Assembly: GCA_964436865.1 (NCBI GenBank)
Contig: CAYTFK010000282.1
Coordinates: 1 to 9,574 of the forward strand
DNA from: JAXGPP01 sp964436865
GTDB taxonomy: Bacteria > Planctomycetota > Planctomycetia > Pirellulales > Thermoguttaceae
Length of the DNA stretch: 9,574 nucleotides
Direction of reading: 5' to 3'
Positions 1-6,008 of the stretch are shown here, piece by piece. The translations under genes and the position numbers were made by a program. The notes under the pieces are model-generated. The model made no database searches. It worked only from the letters and a program-made list of their open reading frames with translations, and was not told the DNA's origin. The number at the start of each line of letters is the position of its first letter. Positions within the stretch are counted from its first letter, which is position 1.

Positions 1-4
1 GGTC

Positions 5-409
5 ATGAAGGTTGCCGTACCAGAGTGGCAAGGGCGTGTCTCTCCCGTGTTCGACGTCGCTGAACACGTGCTGCTGGTCGATTCGGATGGCGAGAATGGC
101 GGCAGTCGACGCGTGGAGAGCCTCGGGAGCACAGCACTGCATGAGCGTGTGCGGCGACTTGCGGAATTGGGCGTCGACGTGCTCGTGTGCGGTGCCATAT
201 CGGCACCACTGTCAACACTGCTGGCGTCCCAGGGAATCAAGGTCATCCCGCTGATCTGCGGAGACGTGGACGAGATCGTGCGGGCTTTTTGCGAGGGAAG
301 CTTCGAAGAAGAACAATTCGCCATGCCCGGCTGTTGCCGAAAAGGCCGGTTTGCCCGGCATCGTCACCGCCGTCGCGGTGGTGGACTGACTACCGAGGAG
401 GGTCAATGA
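5..409 (+). CDS. NifX/NifB-like dinitrogenase iron-molybdenum cofactor domain protein (first of four)
   Basis: A 134-residue protein of the NifX/NifB C-terminal fold, a small alpha/beta domain that in known members holds or carries metal-sulfur cofactors in the cytoplasm. The N-terminus MKVAVPEWQGRVSPVFDVAE is the classic opening of the subfamily that reads W-x-G-R-V-S-P-V-F-D. A second landmark is the strand-turn around VDVLVCGAIS (residues 58-67). The domain ends near residue 105. It is followed by a Cys-Cys pair (MPGCC) and an Arg/His-rich tail (about residues 107-125), a possible metal- or nucleic-acid-contacting extension; that role is inference. The start at 5 is chosen because the family begins with M-K-V-A-[VI]-P; only four bases lie upstream, so its ribosome site and promoter are outside the window. 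It overlaps the next gene as ATGA. The specific cofactor is unknown. Confidence 0.85.
   Translation: MKVAVPEWQGRVSPVFDVAEHVLLVDSDGENGGSRRVESLGSTALHERVRRLAELGVDVLVCGAISAPLSTLLASQGIKVIPLICGDVDEIVRAFCEGSFEEEQFAMPGCCRKGRFARHRHRRRGGGLTTEEGQ
395..402 (+). promoter_or_regulatory. Shine-Dalgarno for the gene starting at 406
   Basis: The purine run gaggaggg lies just upstream of ATG 406, inside the end of the preceding gene. It fixes the start at 406, the ATG that overlaps the upstream TGA as ATGA, and rejects the longer in-frame reading that would begin around 187. Confidence 0.6.
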
Positions 410-768
410 AGATCGTTGTTACAGCTCAAGGGCCGACTGCCGATAGCCCTGTCGATCCGCGGTTTGGGCGAGCCCGATATTTCATGGTGTTCGACACCGA
501 AACCGGCGCGTTCACCGCCCACGACAACGTTCAGAACCTGAACGCGGCGCAGGGGGCCGGAATTCAGGCTGCCCAGGCCGTTGTCGAGTTGGGAGCGCAG
601 GCCGTGCTCACCGGGAACGTTGGACCGAAAGCCTTTGCCACGTTGCAGGCGGGAAGCGTGACGATCTATCCGGGCGCTTCCGGAACGGTTCGCAAAGCAC
701 TCGAGAACCTGGAGGCCGGCCGCCTCGAACCGGCGGCGAAGGCCAACGTTGAGGGACATTGGGCCTGA
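406..768 (+). CDS. NifX-like cofactor carrier/scaffold protein (second)
   Basis: A 120-residue NifX-family protein with no extra domain. Family landmarks are MKIVVTAQG at the N-terminus, VDPRFGRARYF at residues 16-26, the AGIQAAQ helix, the strand VLTGNVGPKAFATLQ in the middle and a C-terminal N-V-E-G-H-W-A. The V-D-P-[RH]-F-G-R-A motif marks the large stand-alone NifX/NifB-like group found in anaerobes; nitrogenase work shows relatives binding NifB-co or VK-cluster-type precursors, but this member's ligand is unknown. It has no Cys residue, so any metal would need His/Asp/backbone contacts or a cluster bringing its own ligands. It overlaps the previous gene by four bases (ATGA), so the two are probably translated together and may act as a pair. 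It resembles the protein at 6941-7309 more closely than its immediate neighbour. Confidence 0.87.
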   Translation: MKIVVTAQGPTADSPVDPRFGRARYFMVFDTETGAFTAHDNVQNLNAAQGAGIQAAQAVVELGAQAVLTGNVGPKAFATLQAGSVTIYPGASGTVRKALENLEAGRLEPAAKANVEGHWA

Positions 769-785
769 AGAGCCGGCCCACTGTA

Positions 786-807
786 TCCGTGCGGCTCACG
801 GAGCCGT
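786..807 (+). other. Overlapping alternative hairpins in the 111-bp intergenic region
   Basis: Two perfect inverted repeats share bases and cannot form together. tccgtg (786-791) pairs with cacgga (797-802) around a 5-nt loop, and cggctc (792-797) pairs with gagccg (801-806) around a 3-nt loop, extendable by a G-U pair (791/807). Upstream, agccg at 771-775 can also pair with cggct at 792-796. The second hairpin is followed only by tttg, so it is a poor intrinsic terminator, but it sits at the one sizeable break between the first two genes and the long operon starting at 880. It could be an attenuator, an RNA-stability element or a degraded terminator. I cannot tell which from the sequence. 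Confidence 0.4.
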
Positions 808-841
808 TTGGGAAGGTTTGATGTCCGTATCACAAAGTCTG

Positions 842-855
842 TGGTTTCATAACCA
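842..855. promoter_or_regulatory. Small inverted repeat upstream of the 880 gene, possible operator
   Basis: tggtt (842-846) and aacca (851-855) form a perfect 5-bp dyad around tcat, about 25 bases before the start codon and just upstream of the Shine-Dalgarno, in an AT-rich patch unlike the surrounding GC-rich sequence. This is where a promoter or operator for the operon beginning at 880 would be expected, but no convincing -35/-10 or -24/-12 pair is visible. The call is weak. Confidence 0.2.
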
Positions 856-865
856 AAACAAATAC

Positions 866-871
866 AAGGAG
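866..871 (+). promoter_or_regulatory. Shine-Dalgarno aaggag for the DUF5320-type gene
   Basis: A full-strength aaggag sits 8 bases before ATG 880. It supports this start and suggests the 880 gene opens a separately initiated translation unit after the intergenic region. Confidence 0.7.
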
Positions 872-879
872 AACGAGTC

Positions 880-1242
880 ATGCCAGGTGGAGATGGAACG
901 GGACCGATGGGAATGGGGCCGATGAGCGGTCGGGGTGCGGGCTATTGTGCCGGCTTCGCGACACCCGGTTTTGCCAGCCGCGTGTTTGGCGGCGGCTTCT
1001 GGGGCTGGGGGCGAGGGCGGGGAGGCGGCCGCGGTTGGCGGCACATGTTCTATGCGACCGGGCTGCCCGGCTGGGCGCGGGTCGGGATGGGGGTGGCCGG
1101 TGGCGCGATGGCGGCCGGCGCTTTTGCCATGACGCGCCAGCAGGAGGTCGACGTGCTCAAGCAGCAGGCTGACCAGGCCGCGGGAGTGCTGGAACGGCTC
1201 CGTCAACGGATAAGCGAACTGGAGGCCGGGGCGGAGAAATGA
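880..1242 (+). CDS. DUF5320-type Gly-rich protein with C-terminal coiled coil
   Basis: A 120-residue protein matching the DUF5320 pattern: an N-terminal MPGGDGTGPMGMGPMSGRG signature followed by a G-Y-C-A-G segment, a Gly/Arg/Trp-rich stretch (about residues 37-55), the conserved MFYATGLPGWAR (about 56-67), a short Gly/Ala-rich apolar stretch, and a heptad-like C-terminus from about residue 85 (QQEVDVLKQQAD to ISELEAGAEK) likely to form a coiled coil. The family has no established biochemical role. From memory of genomes, it repeatedly sits beside NifX-like proteins and ferredoxin-MinD ATPases, which is the case here. The coiled coil suggests oligomerisation or partner docking; this is inference. 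The stop overlaps the next start (ATGA at 1239-1242), so it leads a translationally coupled four-gene run. Only one Cys is present, so it is unlikely to hold a cluster alone. Confidence 0.8.
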   Translation: MPGGDGTGPMGMGPMSGRGAGYCAGFATPGFASRVFGGGFWGWGRGRGGGRGWRHMFYATGLPGWARVGMGVAGGAMAAGAFAMTRQQEVDVLKQQADQAAGVLERLRQRISELEAGAEK

Positions 1243-2087
1243 AGATCGCCATTGCCAGTGGCAAGGGCGGCACGGGAAAGACCACGGTGGCGACCAGTCT
1301 GGCCCAGGTGGCTGCTTCGGACGGCCGCACCGTGGCCTATCTGGACTGCGACGTCGAGGAGCCCAACGGGCACCTGTTCCTCAAGCCGCAGATAGTCCAG
1401 CAGAGGCCGATTGACAAGTTGATTCCGGTCGTCGATCCCCACCGCTGCACTCACTGCGGCCTGTGTAGCCGAGCCTGCCGTTACGGCGCTATTGCATGCG
1501 TCGGTAGCCAGACCTTGGTCTTTACCGAACTGTGCCACGCTTGCGGGGCATGCCTGTTGGTGTGCCCGGAAGACGCGATTCACGAACAGCCCAGGCCGAT
1601 TGGCGTGTTGCGGATCGGCACCAGCGGGTCGTTGCAGTTCGTCGACGGTGTACTCAACGTTGGCGAGGCAATGAGCCCGCCCGCTATTCGTGCGGTGAAA
1701 GATGCTGCGCCGGACGTCGAGCTGACTGTACTCGACTGTCCGCCGGGTACTTCCTGCCCGGTAATCGAGAGCGTGCGCGGCTGCGATTTGTTGCTCCTGG
1801 TGACCGAACCGACGCCGTTCGGCCTGCATGACTTGAAACTGGCGGTGGAGATGGCTCGAGCCTTGCGGTTGAATTTCAGCGTGATCATCAATCGCGCCGA
1901 CACCGGCGATCGAGAGGTCTGGGAGTATTGCCGGCGGCAGCGAATCACCGTGGCCGCCGAGATACCCGACGACCGCGAAGTGGCGGAGGCCTATTCCCGG
2001 GGCGAGTTGGCCGCGACTGCTGTCCCGCATGTCGCCGAACGAATTCGCGGGCTGCTGGAGACCGTCACTTCGGGGGTGCTGCGATGA
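1239..2087 (+). CDS. MinD-superfamily P-loop ATPase with inserted 2x[4Fe-4S] ferredoxin domain (A)
   Basis: A 282-residue cytoplasmic ATPase. Residues 1-48 form the start of a MinD/ParA-type fold with the deviant Walker A GKGGTGKTT (8-16) and the D-C-D segment at 36-38. A bacterial ferredoxin domain is inserted at about 64-118: C70, C73, C76, C80 and C99, C102, C105, C109 give two CxxCxxCxxxC motifs for two [4Fe-4S] clusters. The fold resumes with LDCPPGTSCPV, D166 being the Walker B/switch residue. This architecture is COG1149-like and matches the ATPases encoded with the orange-protein complex of Desulfovibrio. By family analogy it would couple ATP hydrolysis to electron or metal-cluster transfer onto a NifX-like partner; the actual substrate is unknown. 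It is coupled by ATGA on both sides, directly before a second, distinct ATPase of the same design, suggesting a heterodimer. Confidence 0.92.
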   Translation: MKIAIASGKGGTGKTTVATSLAQVAASDGRTVAYLDCDVEEPNGHLFLKPQIVQQRPIDKLIPVVDPHRCTHCGLCSRACRYGAIACVGSQTLVFTELCHACGACLLVCPEDAIHEQPRPIGVLRIGTSGSLQFVDGVLNVGEAMSPPAIRAVKDAAPDVELTVLDCPPGTSCPVIESVRGCDLLLLVTEPTPFGLHDLKLAVEMARALRLNFSVIINRADTGDREVWEYCRRQRITVAAEIPDDREVAEAYSRGELAATAVPHVAERIRGLLETVTSGVLR

Positions 2088-3040
2088 AGGAACTGGTGGT
2101 CATCAGTGGCAAGGGGGGCACGGGCAAGACCTCCGTCGTCGCCTCACTGGCGGTGCTGGCGGGTAAGGCGGTGTTGGTCGACTGCGACGTCGACGCAGCC
2201 GATCTGCACCTCGTCCTCGAACCGCGGATCCTCCGTCACGAGGCGTTCACCGCCGGGAGCAAGGCGCGGATCAAGCCGGGACATTGCACGGCCTGCGGAA
2301 AGTGCGAGGAATTGTGCCGCTTCGACGCCATCTACTTCGACGGGCCGGGCAACGGCAAGGTGCCGAGAACCTTTCGCGTCGACACGATCGCCTGCGAGGG
2401 GTGCGGCGTGTGCTTCGATTTCTGCGCCGAGAAGGCGATTGAATTTGAACCGGCGGTGTGCGGCCAGTGGTTCGTCTCGGAGGCGCGATGCGGGCCCATG
2501 GTGCATGCCCGGCTGGGAGTCGGCGCGGAGAATTCCGGAAAACTCGTCACCCAGTTGCGCCGCGCTGCCCAGCAGGTGGCTGCCGAGAAGCGGCGGGACC
2601 TGATCCTCTGCGATGGCTCGCCGGGAATCGGCTGTCCGGTGATCGCCTCGCTCACCGGGGCCAGTCTGGCGCTGTTCGTCGTGGAACCCACTGCCTCCGG
2701 AGAGCACGATTTCCGCCGGGTAGCCCAACTGGCGTTGCAGTTGGGGGTGCCTGGCATCCTGGCGGTCAATAAGGCCGACCTGAACGAAGAAGTAACGACA
2801 AGGCTTGAAAACCTGGCAGCCCAGCAGGGAATTGCGCCGGTCGGACGTATTCCCTACGACCGGGCGGTAACGCAGGCGCAGATTGCTCGCCAGACCGTCG
2901 TGGAGCACTCAGACGGACCTGCGGCCCAGGCGATCCGCCGGCTTTGGGCCAAGGTCGAGAAGCGACTTTCTCTCGGAGCACCGGCGACAGTCGGCGGCCT
3001 GGTGCAACTGGCCGGCCAGAATGATAAGGCACGAACATGA
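2084..3040 (+). CDS. MinD-superfamily P-loop ATPase with inserted 2x[4Fe-4S] ferredoxin domain (B)
   Basis: A 318-residue paralogue of the preceding gene. Walker A is SGKGGTGKT (8-16), D-C-D follows at 33-35, and the inserted ferredoxin has C68, C71, C74, C78 and C104, C107, C110, C114. Neither cluster motif is followed by the usual proline, unlike the second motif of ATPase A. The GPMVHARLGVGAENSGKLV stretch (137-155) is the family's conserved linker, and D177 in LCDGSPGIGCPV is the Walker B/switch Asp. A C-terminal tail of about 30 residues extends past the ATPase fold. The start at 2084 is chosen over longer in-frame options because it overlaps the upstream stop (ATGA) and puts M-K-E-L directly before the first beta strand. 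Tandem ferredoxin-ATPases of this kind usually occur as A/B pairs; joint action on a NifX-like protein is inference. Confidence 0.92.
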   Translation: MKELVVISGKGGTGKTSVVASLAVLAGKAVLVDCDVDAADLHLVLEPRILRHEAFTAGSKARIKPGHCTACGKCEELCRFDAIYFDGPGNGKVPRTFRVDTIACEGCGVCFDFCAEKAIEFEPAVCGQWFVSEARCGPMVHARLGVGAENSGKLVTQLRRAAQQVAAEKRRDLILCDGSPGIGCPVIASLTGASLALFVVEPTASGEHDFRRVAQLALQLGVPGILAVNKADLNEEVTTRLENLAAQQGIAPVGRIPYDRAVTQAQIARQTVVEHSDGPAAQAIRRLWAKVEKRLSLGAPATVGGLVQLAGQNDKART

Positions 3041-4293
3041 ATATCGATCAAGCAGTCTCTCCCGTCGCTATGGAGCGATTTCAGAATCCCCGCAACTTCG
3101 GCCCGCTCTCTCAATCCGATGGCCATGCCCGGATTACAGGACCGTGCGGCGACACGATGGAGTTCTGGGTTAGAATCGCCGATCGGCATGTCGTCCAAGT
3201 CTCTTTTACCACCGACGGCTGTGGACCGTCGCGCGCTGCGGGCAGCATGGCAACCGAATTGGCCACCGGCATGCTGATCAAGCAAGCGCTCAACGTTGAG
3301 CAACAAGATGTGCTCCGCGCGCTGGGCGGTCTGCCCTCGGGTTCCGAGCACTGCGCCCTTCTGGCAGCCAACACCCTCAAGGCGGCAATCCGCGATTACC
3401 AGCAGCGAAAGCCGGCGGCCCAGCAGTGTGAGGAGTGCGCGACGGCGGAGTGCTCTTCAAAACAGCGCCAGCCGGATGAATCGGAACAGGACTTCCTGGA
3501 TCGGCAGGCGCTGGCCCAACGGATGTGCCGGATCGGCAACAAACTCCTGGTGATGTCGGGCAAAGGGGGCGTGGGGAAGAGCACCGTGGCGGCTAACCTG
3601 GCGATTTCGCTCGCTCTGGCGGGCAAACAGGTCGGCCTGCTCGACGTCGACATCCACGGGCCGAGCATTCCGAAGCTCATGGGACTCGACGACGCCCGAG
3701 TGGTAACTCACGACGGCGAATTGGTGCCGCTGGAGATCGGCGACAACCTGAAGGTGATCTCAATCGCTTTCTTCCTGCCGAGCAACCGCGACGCGGTCAT
3801 CTGGCGCGGACCGATGAAATACGGTGTGATCCGGCAGTTTCTCAAGGATGTGGCCTGGGGAACGCTCGACTACCTGGTAATCGACGCCCCGCCTGGCACC
3901 GGTGACGAACCGCTGACCATCGCCCAACTGGTGGGCCATCCGGCGGGCGCGATCCTGGTGACCACACCGCAAGACCTGGCGGTCGCCGACGTCCGCCGAT
4001 CGGTCTCCTTCTGTGAGAAAGTGTCGCTGCCCGTCGTCGGCATTATTGAGAACATGAGTGGCCTGCTCTGCCCGCATTGCGGCCGGCAGATCGACCTCTT
4101 TAAGACGGGCGGCGGCGAGGCGCTCGCCCGTGAGATGAACGTGCCACTGCTGGGCCGCATTCCGATCGACCCGCAGATTGTTGCCTGCGGCGACGGCGGC
4201 GTGCCTTACGTGCACCGCTATGCCGATAGCCCGGCCGCAAAAGCGTTTGCGGAGGTGGTGAAACAGGTGGTCGCCGCCGCGCCGCTTGCCTAG
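3037..4293 (+). CDS. IscU/NifU-N scaffold domain fused to Mrp/NBP35 (ApbC-type) Fe-S carrier ATPase
   Basis: A 418-residue two-domain protein. Residues 1-122 are an IscU/NifU N-terminal scaffold: F-x-N-P-R-N (15-20), GPCGD (C37, D39), DGCGPSRAAGS (C62) and HCALLAANTLKAAIRDY (C106), so all three cluster-ligand Cys and the Asp are kept. A linker (about 123-160) carries C131, C134 and C139. Residues from about 160 are Mrp/NBP35: MSGKGGVGKST Walker A (173-183), DVDIHGPSIPKLMG (203-216), WRGPMK (256-261), DAPPGTGDEP (283-292), and the C345-P-H-C348 pair that bridges a [4Fe-4S] cluster between two subunits in this family. IscU normally builds a cluster on sulfur from a desulfurase, and Mrp passes clusters to apo-proteins; the fusion would place assembly and transfer in one chain. 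It is ATGA-coupled to ATPase B. No IscS or NifS is seen in the window. Confidence 0.93.
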   Translation: MNIDQAVSPVAMERFQNPRNFGPLSQSDGHARITGPCGDTMEFWVRIADRHVVQVSFTTDGCGPSRAAGSMATELATGMLIKQALNVEQQDVLRALGGLPSGSEHCALLAANTLKAAIRDYQQRKPAAQQCEECATAECSSKQRQPDESEQDFLDRQALAQRMCRIGNKLLVMSGKGGVGKSTVAANLAISLALAGKQVGLLDVDIHGPSIPKLMGLDDARVVTHDGELVPLEIGDNLKVISIAFFLPSNRDAVIWRGPMKYGVIRQFLKDVAWGTLDYLVIDAPPGTGDEPLTIAQLVGHPAGAILVTTPQDLAVADVRRSVSFCEKVSLPVVGIIENMSGLLCPHCGRQIDLFKTGGGEALAREMNVPLLGRIPIDPQIVACGDGGVPYVHRYADSPAAKAFAEVVKQVVAAAPLA

Positions 4294-4320
4294 AACAGCC
4301 CGAACTTGAACTTCAACCAA

Positions 4321-4326
4321 AAGGAG
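4321..4326 (+). promoter_or_regulatory. Shine-Dalgarno aaggag supporting a GTG start
   Basis: aaggag lies 7 bases upstream of GTG 4334. It decides the start of the next gene, which would otherwise lack a start before the conserved K-I-A-I-P strand. Confidence 0.7.
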
Positions 4327-4333
4327 ATCGCTG

Positions 4334-4672
4334 GTGAAGATTGCCATTCCCCTTGCCAATGGCCAGTTGGCCATGCACTTCGGTCATTGTGAGGAGTTCG
4401 CCCTTGTTGACGTCGACGAGGCGACCCGACAGCATCGCGGCACTGCAATCCTGGCAGCGCCCCCCCACGAGCCAGGATTGCTGCCGCGATGGCTGCACGA
4501 GCAGGGCGCCGAGGTGATCATTGCCGGCGGCATGGGACAGCGGGCCCAGCAACTCTTCGCGGAGAAGGGCATCCGCGTCGTCTATGGGGTCGCTTCCGAC
4601 ACTCCCGAGAGTGTCGTGGCTGCCTTCTTGAACGGGACCATCGTCTCAGGCAACAACCCCTGCGATCACTGA
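4334..4672 (+). CDS. NifX-like cofactor-binding protein, HFGHC type (third)
   Basis: A 112-residue single-domain NifX/NifB-like protein starting at GTG. The order of motifs is MKIAIPLANGQLAMHFGHCEEFAL (M14, H15, F16, G17, H18, C19), then PPHEPGLLPRWL (43-54), VIIAGGMGQRAQQLF (61-75) and a C-terminal NPCDH. The M-H-F-G-H-C cluster near the N-terminus and the final C-D-H are potential metal ligands and set this protein apart from the Cys-free members at 406-768 and 6941-7309. The PPHEPG..PRWL and GGMGQRAQ motifs define a very well conserved subfamily that, in my recollection, commonly accompanies Mrp and ferredoxin-ATPase genes in anaerobes. It follows the IscU-Mrp fusion by 40 bases with its own strong Shine-Dalgarno, suggesting higher expression. 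It is a good candidate for the direct acceptor of a cluster from that fusion (inference). Confidence 0.9.
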   Translation: MKIAIPLANGQLAMHFGHCEEFALVDVDEATRQHRGTAILAAPPHEPGLLPRWLHEQGAEVIIAGGMGQRAQQLFAEKGIRVVYGVASDTPESVVAAFLNGTIVSGNNPCDH

Positions 4673-4680
4673 GCGGTTCG

Positions 4681-5139
4681 ATGAATGATCCCCACGGCAA
4701 CCTGTCGCTCAGCGCGGTTCGCCAGCGGAGCCACCCGGAGTGCTTCGTTTGCGGCGCGGCCAATGGCCACGGCCTCGGGCTGGAGTTCGAGACGGCTCCT
4801 GGCGGTGCGGTGGAGGCATGTTTTTCTTGCCTGCCGATCTTCTCCGGCTACCCGGGAATGCTGCACGGCGGGATCATCTGCAGCCTGCTGGACGGAGCGA
4901 TGACGAACTGCCTGTTTGCCCGCGGCCTGGAAGCAGTGACCGTGGACATGAATGTTCGCTTTCGCCATCCGGTGACGGTGAGCTTTCCGGCCGTTGTACG
5001 GGCCTGGTTTGAAACGGAAGGCTCACCGGTTCACCGGATGGCAGCCGAGTTGTTGCAGGGCGGCCAGGTCGTGGCCACGGCGACCGCCCGCTTTGTGGAG
5101 AAACACGCGATGGCGTGGTTTGGAAAGGGCTCGCCATGA
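4681..5139 (+). CDS. PaaI/YbgC-like hotdog-fold thioesterase
   Basis: A 152-residue single hotdog domain. Features are a Cys pair C21-x2-C24 in HPECFVCGAANGHGLGLEF, the signature GMLHGGIICSLLDGAMTNCLF with H62-G63-G64 and D71, then VTVDMNVRFRHPV and a final strand of VVATATARFVEK. In PaaI-like enzymes the HGG turn and the acidic residue of the long helix act on acyl-CoA or acyl-carrier thioesters. The C-x2-C-G opening is common in PaaI relatives (H-x-x-C-x-x-C-G-x-x-N) and may be structural. The start at 4681 leaves an 8-base gap after the previous stop; earlier in-frame sequence runs through the NifX gene in another frame and is not used. It overlaps the metallo-beta-lactamase gene as ATGA. 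Its substrate, and why an acyl-thioesterase lies in this cluster, cannot be read from the sequence. Confidence 0.85.
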   Translation: MNDPHGNLSLSAVRQRSHPECFVCGAANGHGLGLEFETAPGGAVEACFSCLPIFSGYPGMLHGGIICSLLDGAMTNCLFARGLEAVTVDMNVRFRHPVTVSFPAVVRAWFETEGSPVHRMAAELLQGGQVVATATARFVEKHAMAWFGKGSP

Positions 5140-6008
5140 CCGAGCAAGTGCGGATTACCGTCCTTGTCGAAAATACGGTACATGAGCGGGGCCTGCTGGC
5201 CGAACACGGTCTTGCCTATTGGATCGAGGTCGGCTCGCAGTACGTCCTGTTCGACACCGGGCAGGGGGGCGTACTGGCAGGCAACGCCTTCCGGCTGAAA
5301 GCTCCCCTGACCCATGTCGACGCGGTGGTGCTCAGCCATGGGCATTTCGACCATACCGGCGCGATGGCCGAATCGCTGCGCGGCGCGCGATCCGAGACGA
5401 TCTATGCCCATCCCGCCGCGCTGGAGCCCAAGTTCGCCAGAAACCAGGACGGCACATCGCGCGAGATTGGCATTCCCTTTCCCTGCAAGCAAGCGGTCGA
5501 GCAGCGCCGCGACCAATGGGTGCTCACCGAGAAGCCCACGCCTGTCGCGGGCGGCCTGATGGTGACGGGGCCCGTGCCCCGGGTGACGGACTTCGAAGAC
5601 ACGGGCGGGCCCTTCTTCCTCGACGCGGCCTGCCAGGCTCCCGACCCGCTTATTGACGACCAGGCCATCTACTTTGAATCGGTGGAAGGAACCGTGGTGC
5701 TTTTGGGTTGCGCGCACTCCGGCGTAATCAACACGCTGCGATATATCCGCGAGTTGACCGGCGGGCGACCGATCCACACCGTGATGGGAGGCATGCACCT
5801 GGTGAACGCTTCCGAGGAACGCCTCCGCCGCACGCTCGAAGAGCTAAACGAAATGAAGATCGGTCATCTCGGACCGGCCCACTGCACGGGTCGTGCCGCG
5901 ACGGCCGCACTGTGGAACGCACTGCCGGAGCGGTGTTTTCCCTGTCATGTTGGAACCCAGGTCGAGTTCGACCTTGTGACACCCTTTTTGAAAGGAGCGT
6001 CGATATGA
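5136..6008 (+). CDS. Metallo-beta-lactamase-fold hydrolase, COG1237-like
   Basis: A 290-residue MBL-fold protein of the COG1237 type, often labelled 7,8-dihydropterin-6-methyl-4-(beta-D-ribofuranosyl)aminobenzene-5'-phosphate synthase-like after the archaeal enzyme. Metal site: H68-x-H70-x-D72-H73 in VVLSHGHFDHTG, H194 in LLGCAHSGVINT, and H249 in GPAHCTG; LFDTGQGG (38-45) is the usual strand before the first metal motif. GGMHL (218-222) and the C-terminal HVGTQVEF are typical of the subgroup. No signal peptide is visible, so it should be cytoplasmic with a binuclear metal centre. The label suggests a phosphoester or pterin-linked substrate, but the family is diverse and the true reaction is unknown. 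The start at 5136 is preferred over an ATG 21 bases upstream because it overlaps the thioesterase stop (ATGA) and follows ggaaagg. It also overlaps the next gene as ATGA. Confidence 0.88.
   Translation: MTEQVRITVLVENTVHERGLLAEHGLAYWIEVGSQYVLFDTGQGGVLAGNAFRLKAPLTHVDAVVLSHGHFDHTGAMAESLRGARSETIYAHPAALEPKFARNQDGTSREIGIPFPCKQAVEQRRDQWVLTEKPTPVAGGLMVTGPVPRVTDFEDTGGPFFLDAACQAPDPLIDDQAIYFESVEGTVVLLGCAHSGVINTLRYIRELTGGRPIHTVMGGMHLVNASEERLRRTLEELNEMKIGHLGPAHCTGRAATAALWNALPERCFPCHVGTQVEFDLVTPFLKGASI
5991..5997 (+). promoter_or_regulatory. Shine-Dalgarno aaaggag for the Cys-rich secreted protein
   Basis: aaaggag ends 7 bases before ATG 6005. It supports 6005 (ATGA overlap) as start; a second in-frame ATG follows immediately at 6008. 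Confidence 0.65.

Noticed and set aside
817..834. Possible CRP/FNR operator (tgat ... atca) upstream of the 880 gene
   Set aside because: The dyad tgat-N6-atca places TGA and TCA eight bases apart, whereas CRP/FNR sites need six. The match is no better than chance.
769..879. Sigma-54 promoter, as reported for the Desulfovibrio ORP operons
   Set aside because: No GG-N10-GC pair with TGGCAC/TTGC character is visible in this spacer, nor in the spacers at 4294-4333, 6517-6584 or 8188-8263.
1203..2030. Long open frame on the minus strand (about 275 codons) opposite ATPase A
   Set aside because: It lies wholly antisense to a gene with intact Walker and ferredoxin motifs, and its translation shows no recognisable domain. 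GC-rich coding DNA often leaves open antisense frames.
2144..2908. Long open frame on the minus strand (about 254 codons) opposite ATPase B
   Set aside because: Antisense shadow of a clearly conserved ATPase, with no start context, motif or domain of its own.
5031..5798. Minus-strand open frame (about 255 codons) opposite the thioesterase and MBL genes
   Set aside because: It spans two well-supported plus-strand genes and their ATGA junction, and its translation is not protein-like in composition.
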